Source of the DNA: Pelotomaculum sp. PtaB.Bin104
GTDB taxonomy: Bacteria; Bacillota; Desulfotomaculia; Desulfotomaculales; Pelotomaculaceae
Reading direction: 5' to 3'
Assembly (NCBI GenBank): GCA_002067205.1
Contig: MVQL01000210.1
Location: 124,001 to 188,000 of the forward strand
DNA length: 64,000 nucleotides
Numbering within the stretch: the stretch's first letter is position 1; every line of letters begins with the position of its first letter. Shown piece by piece: positions 50,696 through 61,368 of the stretch. The position numbers were made by a program, and so were the translations under genes. Below the pieces are notes generated by a model. That model made no database searches. It saw only the letters and a program-made list of their open reading frames with translations, and had not been told where the DNA came from.

Positions 50696-52387
50696 TCAGT
50701 CAATACTTCTAGCTCTCCTCAGCAATTGGCCAGCGTGGCAACGGGTTATTTCAGTAACTTCTTTACCCCCCAGCATTTTTGCCAGTTCTTCAACCCTACC
50801 AGACAAATCAAGCGTTTCCACCTTTGTGACTGTACGGTTTTCCGCCAACTCCTTACTTACCCGGTGGTGAGCGTTGGCATATCCAGCTATTTGTGCGGCA
50901 TGTGTCACACATACAACCTGGCGGGTATCGCTGATTTTAGCCAGCTTTTCCGCGACAGCATGCAGAGTCAGGCCACCGATACCGCTATCCACTTCGTCAA
51001 AAATCAATACTGGAATATCATCAACATTGGCCAATAGTGCCTTCAGGGTCAGCATCAGCCTGGACAGCTCGCCCCCAGAGGCAATTTTGGCCAGGGGTTT
51101 TAACGGTTCCCCGGGGTTTGGTGAAATCAGGAATTCTATTCGCTCAGCCCCGGTGCGGCTAGGCCGGTCTAATTCTGTGAAAGCTACCTGGAACTCTACC
51201 CGCTCCATTTCAAGGCTGGCCAGCTCACGGGACACCTCAGTTTCCAATTTTTTTGCCGCCATCCGGCGAGCTGCGCTTAATTTCAAAGCGGCACTGTGAT
51301 AAGCCTCTTTGAAAATTTTTAGCTTTTCGCCTATCGCCTCCGCTTGTTCCGCCCCACTGTCCAGTTGCTCAATTTCGCCCCTGGCAAAATCCAGGTAATC
51401 TAATATTTCCTGCAGGTCTCTATTATATCTTTTTTTCAGTCTGCCCAGGACTGCCAGCCGGTCTTCCACTGCCTCCAGCCGCTGCGGATTATGTTCTACC
51501 CTGTCGCTAAAATTAGCCAACTCTCTGGCGCCGTCCTCTACCTGGTAAAGTACACTTTCCAGCGTTTCCCGCACAGGTTCAAGGCGTTCATCGATAAGTA
51601 CCAGGCTTTTTACCGATTCCAGGCTGCGAGATAATAAGTCCGTTACCGAGTAATGACCTTGACTGCCCTCATATAGCAGGGTATAAGACTCGCTGGCCAG
51701 AAGTTTAATTTTTTCCGCGTTGACCAGCAGCTTTTTCTCAGCCAGCAATTGATTGTCTTCACCCGCTTTCGGATCAACCTGTTCGATTTCATTGATCTGG
51801 TAGCGCAGCAGTTCAGCTTGCTGGGTCCTTTCTTCTGCACTATTGCGGAGTTGCTCAAAAGTATCCAGTGTCTCCTCCCACCTGGTGTATGCCGCCTCCA
51901 CTGCAGTTTTTGCTTCGAAAAGAGGAAGCCCGCCAAAGCGGTCCAGCAGATAGCGGTGCCGGTCCCCTTCGAGGAGGGAGTGCTGTTCGTGCTGTACGTG
52001 CAGGTCAACCAGGCAGCGCCCTGTATGGCGGTAAAAGTTTAAGGTCACCACCTGCCCGTTCAGGCGACAGGTATTCTTGCCGGAAAGGTTAATTTCCCTG
52101 GACATAATCAAAACATTGTCCTCAGGGGGCTCAATGCCCTGCTCTTCAAGCAGCGAAATAATGCTTTTGTTTTGGCTGATATCAAAAGCAGCCTGTACCA
52201 GCGCTTTCTCGGATCCGGTGCGGATTAGCCCTCCGGTGGCACGTCCGCCCAGGGCCAACTGCAAGGCGTTAATGATAATTGACTTCCCTGATCCGGTTTC
52301 TCCGGTAAGAATATTTAAGCCATTTTGGAAATCAATAGTTAACGAGTCGATTAGCATAAAATTTTTAATAAACAGGTTCTGCAGCAT
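50696..52387 (-). CDS. recN: DNA repair protein RecN (SMC-like)
   Basis: 563 aa from the ATG at 52387 (GGGGG-TG upstream, 4 nt past the argR stop); the longer frame to 52438 is inside argR. Walker A GETGSGKS (about 30-37) and signature ASGGELSRLMLTLKALL (near 455), with Walker B VLIFDEVDSGIGG, form the ABC head. A coiled-coil of about 300 residues lies between the halves. It acts in double-strand break repair, aligning ends with RecA. argR-recN order is conserved in Firmicutes. Confidence 0.96.
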   Translation of the reverse strand: MLQNLFIKNFMLIDSLTIDFQNGLNILTGETGSGKSIIINALQLALGGRATGGLIRTGSEKALVQAAFDISQNKSIISLLEEQGIEPPEDNVLIMSREINLSGKNTCRLNGQVVTLNFYRHTGRCLVDLHVQHEQHSLLEGDRHRYLLDRFGGLPLFEAKTAVEAAYTRWEETLDTFEQLRNSAEERTQQAELLRYQINEIEQVDPKAGEDNQLLAEKKLLVNAEKIKLLASESYTLLYEGSQGHYSVTDLLSRSLESVKSLVLIDERLEPVRETLESVLYQVEDGARELANFSDRVEHNPQRLEAVEDRLAVLGRLKKRYNRDLQEILDYLDFARGEIEQLDSGAEQAEAIGEKLKIFKEAYHSAALKLSAARRMAAKKLETEVSRELASLEMERVEFQVAFTELDRPSRTGAERIEFLISPNPGEPLKPLAKIASGGELSRLMLTLKALLANVDDIPVLIFDEVDSGIGGLTLHAVAEKLAKISDTRQVVCVTHAAQIAGYANAHHRVSKELAENRTVTKVETLDLSGRVEELAKMLGGKEVTEITRCHAGQLLRRARSID

Positions 52388-52391
52388 TTTT

Positions 52392-52856
52392 TCACCCCCT
52401 GAGCAAGTTCTCAAACCTTTTCTGTACAGACACAGCAAACTGCTTTGGCTTGATCACCACCAGGATTGTGTCATCACCGCCTACTGTGCCGATTATTTCC
52501 TCCCAACCGGCCTGATCTATCGCCAGCGCCACACCCTGCGCCCCACCAGGATGGGTTTTGATAACTATCAAATTTTCACTGAGATCAACCCCGACTACAG
52601 AGTCACGGAAGAGACGGCCCAGGCGGTCCTCTGCACGGGAAGCAGGCTGATCAGCAGGCAGTATGTATCTAAAGAGATGTTTTCCACAGGGTATTTTAAT
52701 TATTCCTAGCTCCTTGATATCTCTTGAAATAGTTGCCTGAGTCACATCAAGGCCGGCGTTCTTTAGCATAGCGGCAAGGTCCCTCTGATTTTCAATTTTT
52801 TCCCGTCCGATAAGTTCCAGAATTTCACGCTGCCGCCTGGCTTTCATTAATTTCAC
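52392..52856 (-). CDS. argR: arginine repressor/attenuation regulator
   Basis: 154 aa. The winged-helix N-terminus has MLKNAGLDVTQATISRDIKEL; the C-terminal hexamerisation and arginine-binding domain has GTVGGDDTILVV. It binds ARG boxes in arginine synthesis and catabolism promoters when arginine is bound. The GTG start overlaps the upstream methyltransferase stop; an ATG at 52847 is the alternative. It precedes recN by 4 nt. Confidence 0.95.
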   Translation of the reverse strand: MKLMKARRQREILELIGREKIENQRDLAAMLKNAGLDVTQATISRDIKELGIIKIPCGKHLFRYILPADQPASRAEDRLGRLFRDSVVGVDLSENLIVIKTHPGGAQGVALAIDQAGWEEIIGTVGGDDTILVVIKPKQFAVSVQKRFENLLRG

Positions 52857-53425
52857 CCGCCTCCTTCCTCGATCAAGATCACTATTGGCGCATTCTCGGC
52901 GCGGTTGACCATGCTTATTTTAATTACGTTGTAATGTGCCCGGTCAAGGCCAGCGGCAAATTGTAAGACAGCGTTGCACTCTTCAGCTCCACCCGGGTGG
53001 CCGGGATAACCGACCAGGCCAACTCTTCCCCCCCGGCGTAACAGACTGACTGCTGCCTGCAACGAGGCGATGGTAGTTTCCGGCCTGGTCATCAAGTCAT
53101 GGCTGGCACCCGGCAGGTAACCCAGATTATACAGCACAGCATCCACCGGCCCGGCCACCAGCCTGTCCATTTTCTCATGACCGGCCTGAAATAGTGTGAC
53201 CTGCCCGGCAAGTCCATGCCCTTCAAGCAAGTTACGAGTCTTGAGCAAAGCCTGCTCCTGTATGTCAAAAGCGTAGACCCTCCCAATAGGCCCAACCTGA
53301 CGGGCTAGATAAAGGGTATCATTTCCGTTTCCCGCAGTCGCATCAACCGCCGTCCCGCCATGCGTCAAAACTTCACTTATAAATATGTGCGCCAAGTTGA
53401 CCGCGCTCCCCAGCCCCTTATTCAC
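52853..53425 (-). CDS. class I SAM methyltransferase, YtqB/MnmM-like
   Basis: 190 aa. The SAM-binding motif is [16 protein letters not shown]; motif II is [19 protein letters not shown] sits at the active-site loop position. The family includes Bacillus YtqB/MnmM, which methylates the wobble nm5s2U of tRNA. The length and the conserved NLGYLP block match. It overlaps nadK by 8 nt, and its stop overlaps the argR start. Confidence 0.88.
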   Translation of the reverse strand: MNKGLGSAVNLAHIFISEVLTHGGTAVDATAGNGNDTLYLARQVGPIGRVYAFDIQEQALLKTRNLLEGHGLAGQVTLFQAGHEKMDRLVAGPVDAVLYNLGYLPGASHDLMTRPETTIASLQAAVSLLRRGGRVGLVGYPGHPGGAEECNAVLQFAAGLDRAHYNVIKISMVNRAENAPIVILIEEGGG

Positions 53426-54287
53426 AGGTGCGCACAGTTTCTTCTTTTAATTTTTTCCTAAGCACATCAAAAAAACCCCGCCCCTGCAGCCTGATAAATT
53501 TGGCCTTATTAGTCGCGCGCTTAAGTATAACCTGATCGTGCTGCTGCAGCTGGAAGCCATGCTGTCCGTCCATAGTCAGCTTTACTTCGCCATGGCTGGA
53601 GAGGACAACCACCTTGGTCACGCTTTCCGGTGCAACCACCAGCGGTCTGGCCCAAAGGCTGTGGGGACAAATCGGGGTAATCAGCATTAAGTCCAGGTCA
53701 GGGGTCACCAGAGGTCCGCCGGCTGAAAGTGAATAGGCTGTTGAGCCGGTAGGGCTGGCTATAATCAGGCCATCAGCCGGGTAAGTATTGACATATTGCT
53801 CATTAACATACGTTTCTAACATGATTAGCCTGGCGAAAGCGCCCTTGGAGATCACGGCGTCATTCAATCCTACAAACTGTTCTACAACTTGACCCTCCCG
53901 GTATACCTGCGCCTCCAGCATCATCCGCTCGTCAATAATATAATTTCCGCTGAGCAGTTTTTCCAGGGCAGGTAAAACCTCGGGCAAGTCTACTTCAGTC
54001 AGAAAGCCCAGGTGGCCCAAGTTAACTCCAATAATCGGGATTTCTGCTGATGCAACCTTCCTGGTCGTACTGAGCAGAGTGCCATCCCCCCCAAAAACAA
54101 TTACACACTCAGCCTGCTCAACCAGACAGTTCTGTGCTGTTCCCAGCCTGGCCAGGCCAATGGCACCGGCGGCGGCCTCTTCAACCAGTACCTTGCAGCC
54201 CCTGCCCTCCAACCAACGGACAATTTCCCCAACCAGGCACACAACGCCCTTTTTCTTTAAATTGACCACCAGCCCAATAGTGTTCAT
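53418..54287 (-). CDS. nadK: NAD kinase
   Basis: 289 aa. [14 protein letters not shown] forms the NAD kinase active-site loop; NDAVISKG and the glycine-rich loop [14 protein letters not shown] follow. The enzyme converts NAD+ to NADP+ with ATP or polyphosphate in the cytoplasm. It is part of the recN-argR-mnmM-nadK-tlyA-dxs run, spaced 71 nt from tlyA. Confidence 0.95.
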   Translation of the reverse strand: MNTIGLVVNLKKKGVVCLVGEIVRWLEGRGCKVLVEEAAAGAIGLARLGTAQNCLVEQAECVIVFGGDGTLLSTTRKVASAEIPIIGVNLGHLGFLTEVDLPEVLPALEKLLSGNYIIDERMMLEAQVYREGQVVEQFVGLNDAVISKGAFARLIMLETYVNEQYVNTYPADGLIIASPTGSTAYSLSAGGPLVTPDLDLMLITPICPHSLWARPLVVAPESVTKVVVLSSHGEVKLTMDGQHGFQLQQHDQVILKRATNKAKFIRLQGRGFFDVLRKKLKEETVRTCE

Positions 54288-54358
54288 TTCAGGAGACCTC
54301 CCAGAATCCAGGCATTGGTGAAAAAAACCTTATCATCGATCTGCTTATAGATGAAGGT

Positions 54359-55171
54359 TTAGTATTGGTATAACTCAGCATGGGCGCGCTCAACCACATT
54401 TTGAAGATCAAAAGAAAGCCCGCTCCCGCTGCCTAATTTCTTAAAAAAAACCAGGTATTCGATATTCCCCTCAGGCCCGGTAACAGGTGAAAAATCAAGC
54501 CCGGCGACCGACCAACCTAAAGCTAGGATTAGACCGGTGACCTTCTGGAGCACTTCCAGGTGCACTGCTGCGTCCCGAACCACCCCTTTCTTGCCGACCT
54601 TTTCCCGGCCGGCTTCAAACTGGGGTTTAATCAATGCAACCCCTGTCGCTTCCGGGTGAGTAAGCTCCTCTATCTTAGGCAGCACCTTGCTCAGCGAAAT
54701 GAATGAAACATCAACAGTTACAAAATCAGGTGTCTCTACAAAAACCTCTTTTGTTAAATAGCGTATGTTAGTGCGTTCTAGCACTACCACCCGCGGGTCG
54801 CTTCTTAGCGACCAGGCTAATTGGCCATAGCCCACGTCCACAGCATACACCTGTCTCGCCCTGTGCTTGAGCGCGCAATCGGTAAACCCACCGGTAGAAG
54901 CGCCTACATCAAGCACTACCTTATTTGAAAGGTCAAGGTCAAAAACGTTAATCGCTTTTTCAAGCTTCAGACCGCCCCGGCTGACATAAGGAGACGCGTT
55001 CCCCCGTACCTCAAGCACTGCGTCCGGGTTAACTGCCCGCCCCGGCTTGTCCACCAGCTTGTTATTTACATACACTAGGCCGGCCATCACCGCCGCCCGG
55101 GCCTTCTCACGGCTTTCACACAGGCCGGCCTCGTATAGCCGGACATCCAGCCTTTGCTTCTTCTGGGACAT
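54359..55171 (-). CDS. tlyA: TlyA family rRNA (cytidine-2'-O)-methyltransferase
   Basis: 270 aa. The S4 RNA-binding domain fills residues 5-65 (RLDVRLYEAGLCESREKARAAVMAG). The FtsJ/RrmJ-like methyltransferase has VLDVGASTGGFTDCAL, with Lys, Asp, Lys and Glu around KPQFEAGREKVGKKG. It 2'-O-methylates 16S/23S rRNA in TlyA-positive bacteria. dxs lies 27 nt upstream in the same unit. Confidence 0.95.
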   Translation of the reverse strand: MSQKKQRLDVRLYEAGLCESREKARAAVMAGLVYVNNKLVDKPGRAVNPDAVLEVRGNASPYVSRGGLKLEKAINVFDLDLSNKVVLDVGASTGGFTDCALKHRARQVYAVDVGYGQLAWSLRSDPRVVVLERTNIRYLTKEVFVETPDFVTVDVSFISLSKVLPKIEELTHPEATGVALIKPQFEAGREKVGKKGVVRDAAVHLEVLQKVTGLILALGWSVAGLDFSPVTGPEGNIEYLVFFKKLGSGSGLSFDLQNVVERAHAELYQY

Positions 55172-55198
55172 ATAAAATCCCCCCGCACCCGCACGAGC

Positions 55199-57106
55199 TT
55201 AGTCAGAAACTGCCTTGAGCTTTCTAAGCCGGCCTTTTGATCCACACATTTCGGTGATCTTTCTCACTAGCTGGTTCACGGAAAGACCATGCTTTTCCAT
55301 GATCAACGAATGCTTGCCATGCTCAACAAAGTTGTCAGGAATCCCAAAGCGGTACACCTCCACCCTATTCACCCCGCGTGTCGACAGCAATTCCAGCACC
55401 GCGCTGCCAAACCCGCCCTGCAGCACATGTTCTTCCAGGGTAAATACTTTTCTTGTACGGTCAGCGTATTTCAGGATACACTCTTCATCAAGGGGCTTAA
55501 TAAAGCGGGCGTTTATCACTGTGGCCTTGATACCCCATTTGGCCAGCAGGTTAGCGGCCTCCTCGGCCCGGCTAACCATGCTTCCCACCGCCAGCAGGGT
55601 CAGGTCTGACCCTTCGCGGAGTACCTCAGCCTGACCTATTGGCAATATTTTCTGATAATCGTCTATTTTAACGCCCAGCCCTGCCCCCCGCGGGTAGCGT
55701 ACAGCGGACGGCCCGGAGTGGTCAACGGCAGTGGCCAGCATGTGTTGCAGCTCATTCTCGTCTTTTGGCGCCATCACAATCATATTGGGGATCGGCCTTA
55801 AAAAAGAATAATCAAAAAGCCCGTGATGGGTTGGGCCGTCATCACCGACAATGCCTGCACGGTCGATGGCAAAAGTAACCGGCAGGTTTTGCAGACAGAT
55901 GTCGTGTAAAATTTGATCGTAAGCCCTTTGTAGGAAGGTTGAGTAGATCGCCACCACCGGGTGGTACCCCCCTGCACTAAGACCGGCGGCCAGTGTCACC
56001 CCGTGCTGCTCAGCAATACCCACATCGAAAAAACGCTCAGGGAAATTTTTAGCAAATTTAGTTAAGCCGGTGCCACCTGGCATGGCTGCGGTAATCGCCA
56101 AGAGCTTTGAATTTTTCGCCGCCAGTCTAACTATTGTATTGCCAAACACTTCCGTATAAGAAGGGGCGCTACTATTTTTAATTACCTGGCCACTATCAAC
56201 GTTGAAGGGGCCAATGCCATGAAATTGATCCGGGTTATCTTCAGCCGGCTGGTAGCCCTTGCCTTTTTTTGTAACCACATGGACCAGTACCGGGCCTTTG
56301 ATGGCTCTAGCGCGCTGCAGAACAGTGTCAATCGCTTTAAGATCATGTCCGTCCACAGGTCCCAAGTAAAAAAAACCCAGCTCTTCAAAAATCATTCCAG
56401 GCACTACCAGATATTTTAAGCTGTCTTTAAGTCTTTCCCCGAGACGTAATAGGGTAGGACCAATCGGCATTTTGCGCAGTAGTTGTTCTATTTCTTCCTT
56501 GCCTTTTGAGTACATCGGATCGGTCCGCAGGCGGTTTAAATAACCGGACATCGCCCCCACATTTTGAGCAATGGACATTTCATTATCGTTTAAGATCACA
56601 ATCAAGTCTTTCTTCAAATGACCGGCGTGATTAAGCGCCTCGTAGGACATCCCCCCGGTCATAGCGCCGTCACCGATAACCGCTATTACCGAATAGCTGC
56701 CCCCTTTCAAGTCTCTAGCCACCGCCAGGCCCAGGGCCGCGGATATTGAGGTGCTGCTATGCCCCGTTCCAAAAGCGTCATGGACATTTTCGCTGGGACG
56801 GGGGAAACCGCTGAGCCCGCCGAACTGGCGCAGGGTCTCGAATTCATCAAAGCGTCCGGTTAGAAGCTTGTGAACGTAGCTCTGGTGCCCGACATCCCAG
56901 ATGATCTTGTCGGCAGGCGAGTTGAAAACGCGGTGTAGGGCTAGGGTCAGCTCCACCACTCCCAAATTCGGGGCCAAATGTCCCCCGTTTTTGGCCACAG
57001 TCTCAATGATAATCCGGCGAATTTCTGCTGCTAAGTCATGCATTTGGCTTATATTTAATGAACGGATATCCCGGGGGGAGCGGATATTTTTCAAAATATT
57101 GCTCAT
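55199..57106 (-). CDS. dxs: 1-deoxy-D-xylulose-5-phosphate synthase
   Basis: 635 aa, normal length. The thiamine-diphosphate motif is [18 protein letters not shown] then [10 protein letters not shown], with conserved [12 protein letters not shown] and KGKGYQPAE. The transketolase-like pyrimidine domain has [12 protein letters not shown] and [15 protein letters not shown]. It is the first step of the MEP isoprenoid pathway, condensing pyruvate with glyceraldehyde-3-phosphate. It overlaps the end of the upstream membrane gene by 1 nt. Confidence 0.97.
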   Translation of the reverse strand: MSNILKNIRSPRDIRSLNISQMHDLAAEIRRIIIETVAKNGGHLAPNLGVVELTLALHRVFNSPADKIIWDVGHQSYVHKLLTGRFDEFETLRQFGGLSGFPRPSENVHDAFGTGHSSTSISAALGLAVARDLKGGSYSVIAVIGDGAMTGGMSYEALNHAGHLKKDLIVILNDNEMSIAQNVGAMSGYLNRLRTDPMYSKGKEEIEQLLRKMPIGPTLLRLGERLKDSLKYLVVPGMIFEELGFFYLGPVDGHDLKAIDTVLQRARAIKGPVLVHVVTKKGKGYQPAEDNPDQFHGIGPFNVDSGQVIKNSSAPSYTEVFGNTIVRLAAKNSKLLAITAAMPGGTGLTKFAKNFPERFFDVGIAEQHGVTLAAGLSAGGYHPVVAIYSTFLQRAYDQILHDICLQNLPVTFAIDRAGIVGDDGPTHHGLFDYSFLRPIPNMIVMAPKDENELQHMLATAVDHSGPSAVRYPRGAGLGVKIDDYQKILPIGQAEVLREGSDLTLLAVGSMVSRAEEAANLLAKWGIKATVINARFIKPLDEECILKYADRTRKVFTLEEHVLQGGFGSAVLELLSTRGVNRVEVYRFGIPDNFVEHGKHSLIMEKHGLSVNQLVRKITEMCGSKGRLRKLKAVSD

Positions 57107-57729
57107 TATTTACCCACCTTCTGCCTGTGCTTAAGTCCCCGGCGCTTCTGAAACGGGCTGTATCCTGTTAAATTCTCGATACTAGCCATGACCTTCCCGG
57201 CAATGAATACAACTTCATTGGGGTAGCTTAAGGAAATTTTTTTTCCAACTGCCTTACCGGTAACGATGAAAACAGAAATAAGGGCGGTAAGCAGCACATT
57301 CAGCCAAAACTGTTCGAGCTGCAGTCCCGCCCTCACGATTTGGACCACAATTGAAATCCCCAGCGCGCCGCTTACCGTTGTGGTTATGTCACCAATAATA
57401 TCATTGGCAATGTTGGCTACCTTATCGGCATTTTTAATTAGCTGCAACCCTTGACTGGCACCCTCGATCCGCTTAGCCGCCTTGGCATTGAAAGGTGCAT
57501 GAGAAGCTGCTGTTACTGCTGTGCCAACCAAATCCGCAGTGATATTAATTAAGATAATGAGGATTAAAAAAACTATGGATAAGATTAAGTTATTTAATTT
57601 TGAAGCAAAAATTTCTGAAAGACAACTAAATAAAACCGCCAGGATAAACGAGCCAATGCCTGCCATAAAAATATATCTACCGGAAACAGTAGACTTATTA
57701 TTGCCCAATAAATTCACCTCATACTGCAA
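57106..57729 (-). CDS. membrane protein with faint DUF21/CNNM-like features
   Basis: 207 aa. Hydrophobic helices lie at about residues 20-38, 45-70, 118-135 and 138-160. The block between ([20 protein letters not shown], then [17 protein letters not shown]) resembles, weakly, the linker of DUF21/CNNM-type transport domains. No CBS domains. Often such proteins sit near dxs in Peptococcaceae. Co-transcribed with dxs. Confidence 0.55.
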   Translation of the reverse strand: MQYEVNLLGNNKSTVSGRYIFMAGIGSFILAVLFSCLSEIFASKLNNLILSIVFLILIILINITADLVGTAVTAASHAPFNAKAAKRIEGASQGLQLIKNADKVANIANDIIGDITTTVSGALGISIVVQIVRAGLQLEQFWLNVLLTALISVFIVTGKAVGKKISLSYPNEVVFIAGKVMASIENLTGYSPFQKRRGLKHRQKVGK

Positions 57730-58619
57730 CGGCGGGCGGGTTAATATTAATATTATAAAACCGGTTCCAGCTAATCAAGACTTTTATTTATACTAGGACA
57801 CAATATGTATTAAAGATAAGTGACAGCAGACTGGGTAAATATTGTGGCTTAGGTCTAGCAGGTTTTCCCAAACATTTACCGGCTGTCACCAAACCGGCGG
57901 TTTCCCTTTAAATCTGTTTCCGGCCGTTACCGTTACCGGGGCTAGATTACCACTTAGTCCACACTTTAATCCCCAGCCTGCCCCGGTATCCCGGACAGTC
58001 TAGGAGTTTTCCTCAACAGATCTTGCCTTTTCTAGCCTCTTTTGCAGCAAGGGTTTCATTCAACAAGCCAACCGTTCACGGGCCCGTGTCCGGCACTTGT
58101 AAAGCTGAAATCCACCGTTGCCACTCAAGGCAGGCTACACTGCACGCAGCTTTGACCACATGCAGGTTTAATCCCAAGCCATAGTTGACCATCCGCCGAT
58201 AAGCGATATGGCTGCCCACGTACTTGGGTCTCCACGGGGGCAGGGTCAACGCCTGCATGCCATTGCAGGTCGCCCTACCCCCTTAACTCCCAGTACCAGC
58301 TCCCGACTGGGCGTCAGCAGCCAGCACCAGGAACTTCATCGTTGTGCCCTTAGCGGATTTTTAGGCCCGCCTTCAAAAAGGAAGATCTGACTAGAATACT
58401 GAGTCACTTATCGAATAAAGCACGCTTACTTAATAATTATAACAAAACAACTGATTACTTTCAAATACCGTTATTTCTTTTAATTAGCATGAAAAACAGC
58501 AGCAACTCGCTGGTGGGCCGTTGTTTGCCGCTGAGTGTCTGCCGCTTTGCGAAGAGGCTGTTTTCTAATTCTAACGATACTGCTCTGTTGCTTGTGGTTG
58601 CGCCGCATGTTTTCATATT
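57730..58619. other. gap interrupting the ispA-dxs gene order; no gene recognised
   Basis: 890 bp between ispA and the membrane gene. Much of it (57840-58390) is GC-rich like coding DNA but broken by stops in every frame. A short minus-strand frame (58076-58258) has no recognisable product. It may be a decayed insertion or an unrecognised RNA. The AT-rich tail (58390-58480) precedes ispA's 3' end. Confidence 0.5.
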
Positions 58620-59501
58620 TCATCGCCGGCGGTTAATGACAAACCGGATCAATTGTCTTAAGAAATCCGCTTCACCGCCAAAACGCTCAAGAGCAGTGAG
58701 AGCCTCCGCCGCCGCCTGCTCTGCTTTAGCCCTGGCCTCCTTCAGGCCAAAAACAGAAGGATAGGTTACTTTTTTATTCTTGACATCGCTCCCTACCGGC
58801 TTGCCGATGACTGCTGCGTCACCCTCAACATCGAGGATATCGTCTATTATTTGAAAGGCAAGACCAAGTTGTTCAGCAAAACAGGTCAGGTCCGCCAACT
58901 GTCCTTCTTCCGCTCCGGCGAGGATCGCCCCGGTCCGCACGGCTGCCCGATACAGGGCGCCCGTTTTATACTTGTGAATATACTCCAGCGTACTAATGGG
59001 AATGCTTTCACCGGCGGAAAATATATCGACCACCTGACCGCCAATCATGCCATAAGTTCCAGCAGCAGACGCCACCTCACCGATTACCTTCACTATTTTA
59101 TCCGGGCTACTCCGGCCGGACTCCGCCAGTAGAGAAAAAGCCAGGGTCAAAAGGGCATCGCCAGCCAGGACAGCGATCGCCTCACCATAGATTTTGTGGC
59201 TGGTAGGCTTGCCCCGGCGGTAGTCGTCATCGTCAATAGAAGGCAAATCATCATGAATAAGCGAGTAGGTATGTATCATTTCTAGAGCACAGGCGGCAGG
59301 CATCACTTCCTGCACCCGCCCTCCCACTGTTTCAGCCACGGCCATGACCAGCACCGGCCTGAGCCTCTTCCCCCCGCCCTTAATACTGTACCGCATCGCC
59401 TGATGTATCAATGGCGGGTAAGCATTAGCCGGCGGCAGATAAAGTTCAAGGGCCTCGTTAATAACAAGCGCCCTTTTCGCCAAAGCTTTTTCAAATTCCA
59501 A
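58620..59501 (-). CDS. ispA: farnesyl/geranyl diphosphate synthase
   Basis: 293 aa from a TTG at 59501, preceded by GGGGGCG; a longer frame to 59537 is within xseB. The first aspartate-rich motif is [10 protein letters not shown] with RRGKPTSH; the second is [13 protein letters not shown]. Chain-length region LIHDD preceded by EMIHTYS suggests a C15 product. It consumes IPP and DMAPP from the MEP pathway begun by dxs nearby. Overlaps xseB by 11 nt. Confidence 0.95.
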   Translation of the reverse strand: MEFEKALAKRALVINEALELYLPPANAYPPLIHQAMRYSIKGGGKRLRPVLVMAVAETVGGRVQEVMPAACALEMIHTYSLIHDDLPSIDDDDYRRGKPTSHKIYGEAIAVLAGDALLTLAFSLLAESGRSSPDKIVKVIGEVASAAGTYGMIGGQVVDIFSAGESIPISTLEYIHKYKTGALYRAAVRTGAILAGAEEGQLADLTCFAEQLGLAFQIIDDILDVEGDAAVIGKPVGSDVKNKKVTYPSVFGLKEARAKAEQAAAEALTALERFGGEADFLRQLIRFVINRRR

Positions 59502-59760
59502 CTTTTTCGCCCCCTGATGCCAAAGTTTCAGCATCAATTTCCTTCAAGCTGATTTCTCCTTTTTCATTGGCCTTCAGCAAGGCTATGCGCTGCTCCGCCA
59601 CAGTAAGCCGCTCATTACAGATTCGGGAGACTTCAATGCCCTCCGCAAACAGTTCTAATGCCCGGTCCAGGGGCAACTGTCCATCCTCAAGCTCCCGTAC
59701 TACTTCTTCTAAGCGTGCAATTGCTTCTTCAAAGGTCCTCTTTTTAGTTTTTGCGGCCAT
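59491..59760 (-). CDS. xseB: exodeoxyribonuclease VII small subunit
   Basis: 89 aa; the ATG at 59760 has GGAGG 6-7 nt upstream, so a longer frame to 59796 is rejected. [19 protein letters not shown] and [13 protein letters not shown] are diagnostic. XseB binds XseA (61.4-62.6 kb in this window) to form the single-strand nuclease. The rest of the operon sits between them, as is common in Peptococcaceae. It ends in a Lys/Glu-rich tail. Confidence 0.95.
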   Translation of the reverse strand: MAAKTKKRTFEEAIARLEEVVRELEDGQLPLDRALELFAEGIEVSRICNERLTVAEQRIALLKANEKGEISLKEIDAETLASGGEKVGI

Positions 59761-59792
59761 TAGTTTCCTCCAGGTTTTTTCTTGAATCTCAA

Positions 59793-60431
59793 TCAAATCG
59801 GCCTTATTCTCTCCTGTACAATATCCAGGACCTTAGCCTTCAATTGGCTGGCCTCAGCCGTTATTACTTCTTTTCTAGCAGCCATTTTTTTCACATATTT
59901 CTGATCTGTGATCATTGACATATTGATTTCGGCACTTAAAAGCACCCCACTGATGGCGGCCTCAGTAAGCGCGGCGCCTACCCCGACATCGCTAATCACC
60001 AGCCTATTGCCAATGCCCGCGAGCTTGTCCGCTAGCCGAAGCCCTTCCAGGCAAACGCGCGCGGTTTCCAGTGGAATGTCAGTGGCAATCTTTAAAGCTT
60101 TTTGTATGGCCTCCTGGCGTGCTTTAATTTCACTATCTGTAATTTTGGGCAATCTTGCTGCAGCCATGTATCGATCAAAGGCCAACATGTCTTCATAAAC
60201 TAATTTTTCTAGCCTGGGCATTAGGTTATTGATGGAGTCCAGGATTTCGTTAACCTGGCGCCCGAGATCCTGATCCTTTACATTCCCCGCAGTCAGCCGG
60301 CAAACCATAGCGATCATCGCCAATCCAAAATTTGCCACCACCGCGGATACACTGCCGCCACCTGGAGTCGGCTTGCTAGAAGCAGCAAGCTCGATTATTT
60401 CCCTCAAAGACTTATCGTAAAAATCACCCAC
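59793..60431 (-). CDS. fchA: formimidoyltetrahydrofolate cyclodeaminase
   Basis: 212 aa. The FTCD_C domain has [19 protein letters not shown] at the start, then [10 protein letters not shown] and [18 protein letters not shown]. Bacterial FchA converts 5-formimino-THF to methenyl-THF and ammonia in purine and Gly metabolism of anaerobes. Its neighbour is folD, which makes or uses the same methenyl-THF. Confidence 0.94.
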   Translation of the reverse strand: MGDFYDKSLREIIELAASSKPTPGGGSVSAVVANFGLAMIAMVCRLTAGNVKDQDLGRQVNEILDSINNLMPRLEKLVYEDMLAFDRYMAAARLPKITDSEIKARQEAIQKALKIATDIPLETARVCLEGLRLADKLAGIGNRLVISDVGVGAALTEAAISGVLLSAEINMSMITDQKYVKKMAARKEVITAEASQLKAKVLDIVQERIRPI

Positions 60432-60472
60432 AGTTTAATCTTCTCCACTTATTTATTGTAGCAATGATTAGG

Positions 60473-61333
60473 TTACTTAATATGTAATTTTTTTTGCAGT
60501 TGAATTGCCTTCAGCAAGTTCTTTTGAAGCATCACCGTGGTCAGACTGCCCACCCCACCCGGTACTGGCGATATTGCGCCGGCTACCTTGCTTACGCTTT
60601 CAAAATCCACATCTCCGCAAATACCACCGTCAGCCTTTTCATTAATACCAGCATCAATTACCACCGCACCCGGTCCAACCAAATCAGCCGTGATCAGCCC
60701 GGCCTTGCCGGCGGCCGTAATCAGGATGTCGGCCTGGCGAGTATGCCGGCTGAGCTCTTTTGTTTTGGTGTGGCAAACAGTAACAGTGGCATTTTGACCA
60801 AGCAGCATAAATACCAGCGGCTTCCCCACAGTTTCACCGCGCCCTACCAGCACAGTGTGCTTTCCCTCCAGCTCTATCCCGCTTTGTACTATTAATTCAA
60901 TACAGCTCTGCGGAGTTGCCGGAAAGATTCCCTCGCCCATAGTAAACAGGTAGCCCCGGTTAACCGGGTGCACTCCGTCCACATCCTTAATCGGCAATAT
61001 CGCCTCAATGACTTTTTGTTTATTTATTCTTTCGGGCAGCGGCAGCTCAAGCATGATGCCATGGACACTCCGATCCAAATTCAACCGGCTGATCAACTCC
61101 AGCAACACTTGCTCTGGGATATCGACATCAAGGGCATGCATTTCAAACTCAATGCCGACCCTGGCGCATGCTCTTTCCTTTGCCCGGGCATAAATCTCTG
61201 AGGCGAGGTCGTTGCCTACTAGCACTACAGCCAGCTTCGGACGGATCCCCTCTTCCCTGAGCAGGGCAATTTCTTTCGCAACTTCCTCACTAATGGAGGC
61301 CGCAATTTGCTTGCCATTAATTATAGTCGCCAT
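60473..61333 (-). CDS. folD: methylene-THF dehydrogenase / methenyl-THF cyclohydrolase
   Basis: 286 aa. The catalytic YARAKERACARVGI, DVDGVHPVN and GRGETVGKP blocks and the terminal PVPGGVGSLTTVML are FolD hallmarks. It interconverts methylene- and formyl-THF with NADP. It lies between fchA and xseA. In this class of organism it also serves the Wood-Ljungdahl methyl branch. Confidence 0.97.
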   Translation of the reverse strand: MATIINGKQIAASISEEVAKEIALLREEGIRPKLAVVLVGNDLASEIYARAKERACARVGIEFEMHALDVDIPEQVLLELISRLNLDRSVHGIMLELPLPERINKQKVIEAILPIKDVDGVHPVNRGYLFTMGEGIFPATPQSCIELIVQSGIELEGKHTVLVGRGETVGKPLVFMLLGQNATVTVCHTKTKELSRHTRQADILITAAGKAGLITADLVGPGAVVIDAGINEKADGGICGDVDFESVSKVAGAISPVPGGVGSLTTVMLQKNLLKAIQLQKKLHIK

Positions 61334-61368
61334 TAGTTACTTCTTTCTTATCTTATGGATTCTTGATA

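Noticed and set aside
58489..58764. Plus-strand 91-aa frame
   Set aside because: It is antisense to the ispA 3' end and has no start signals.
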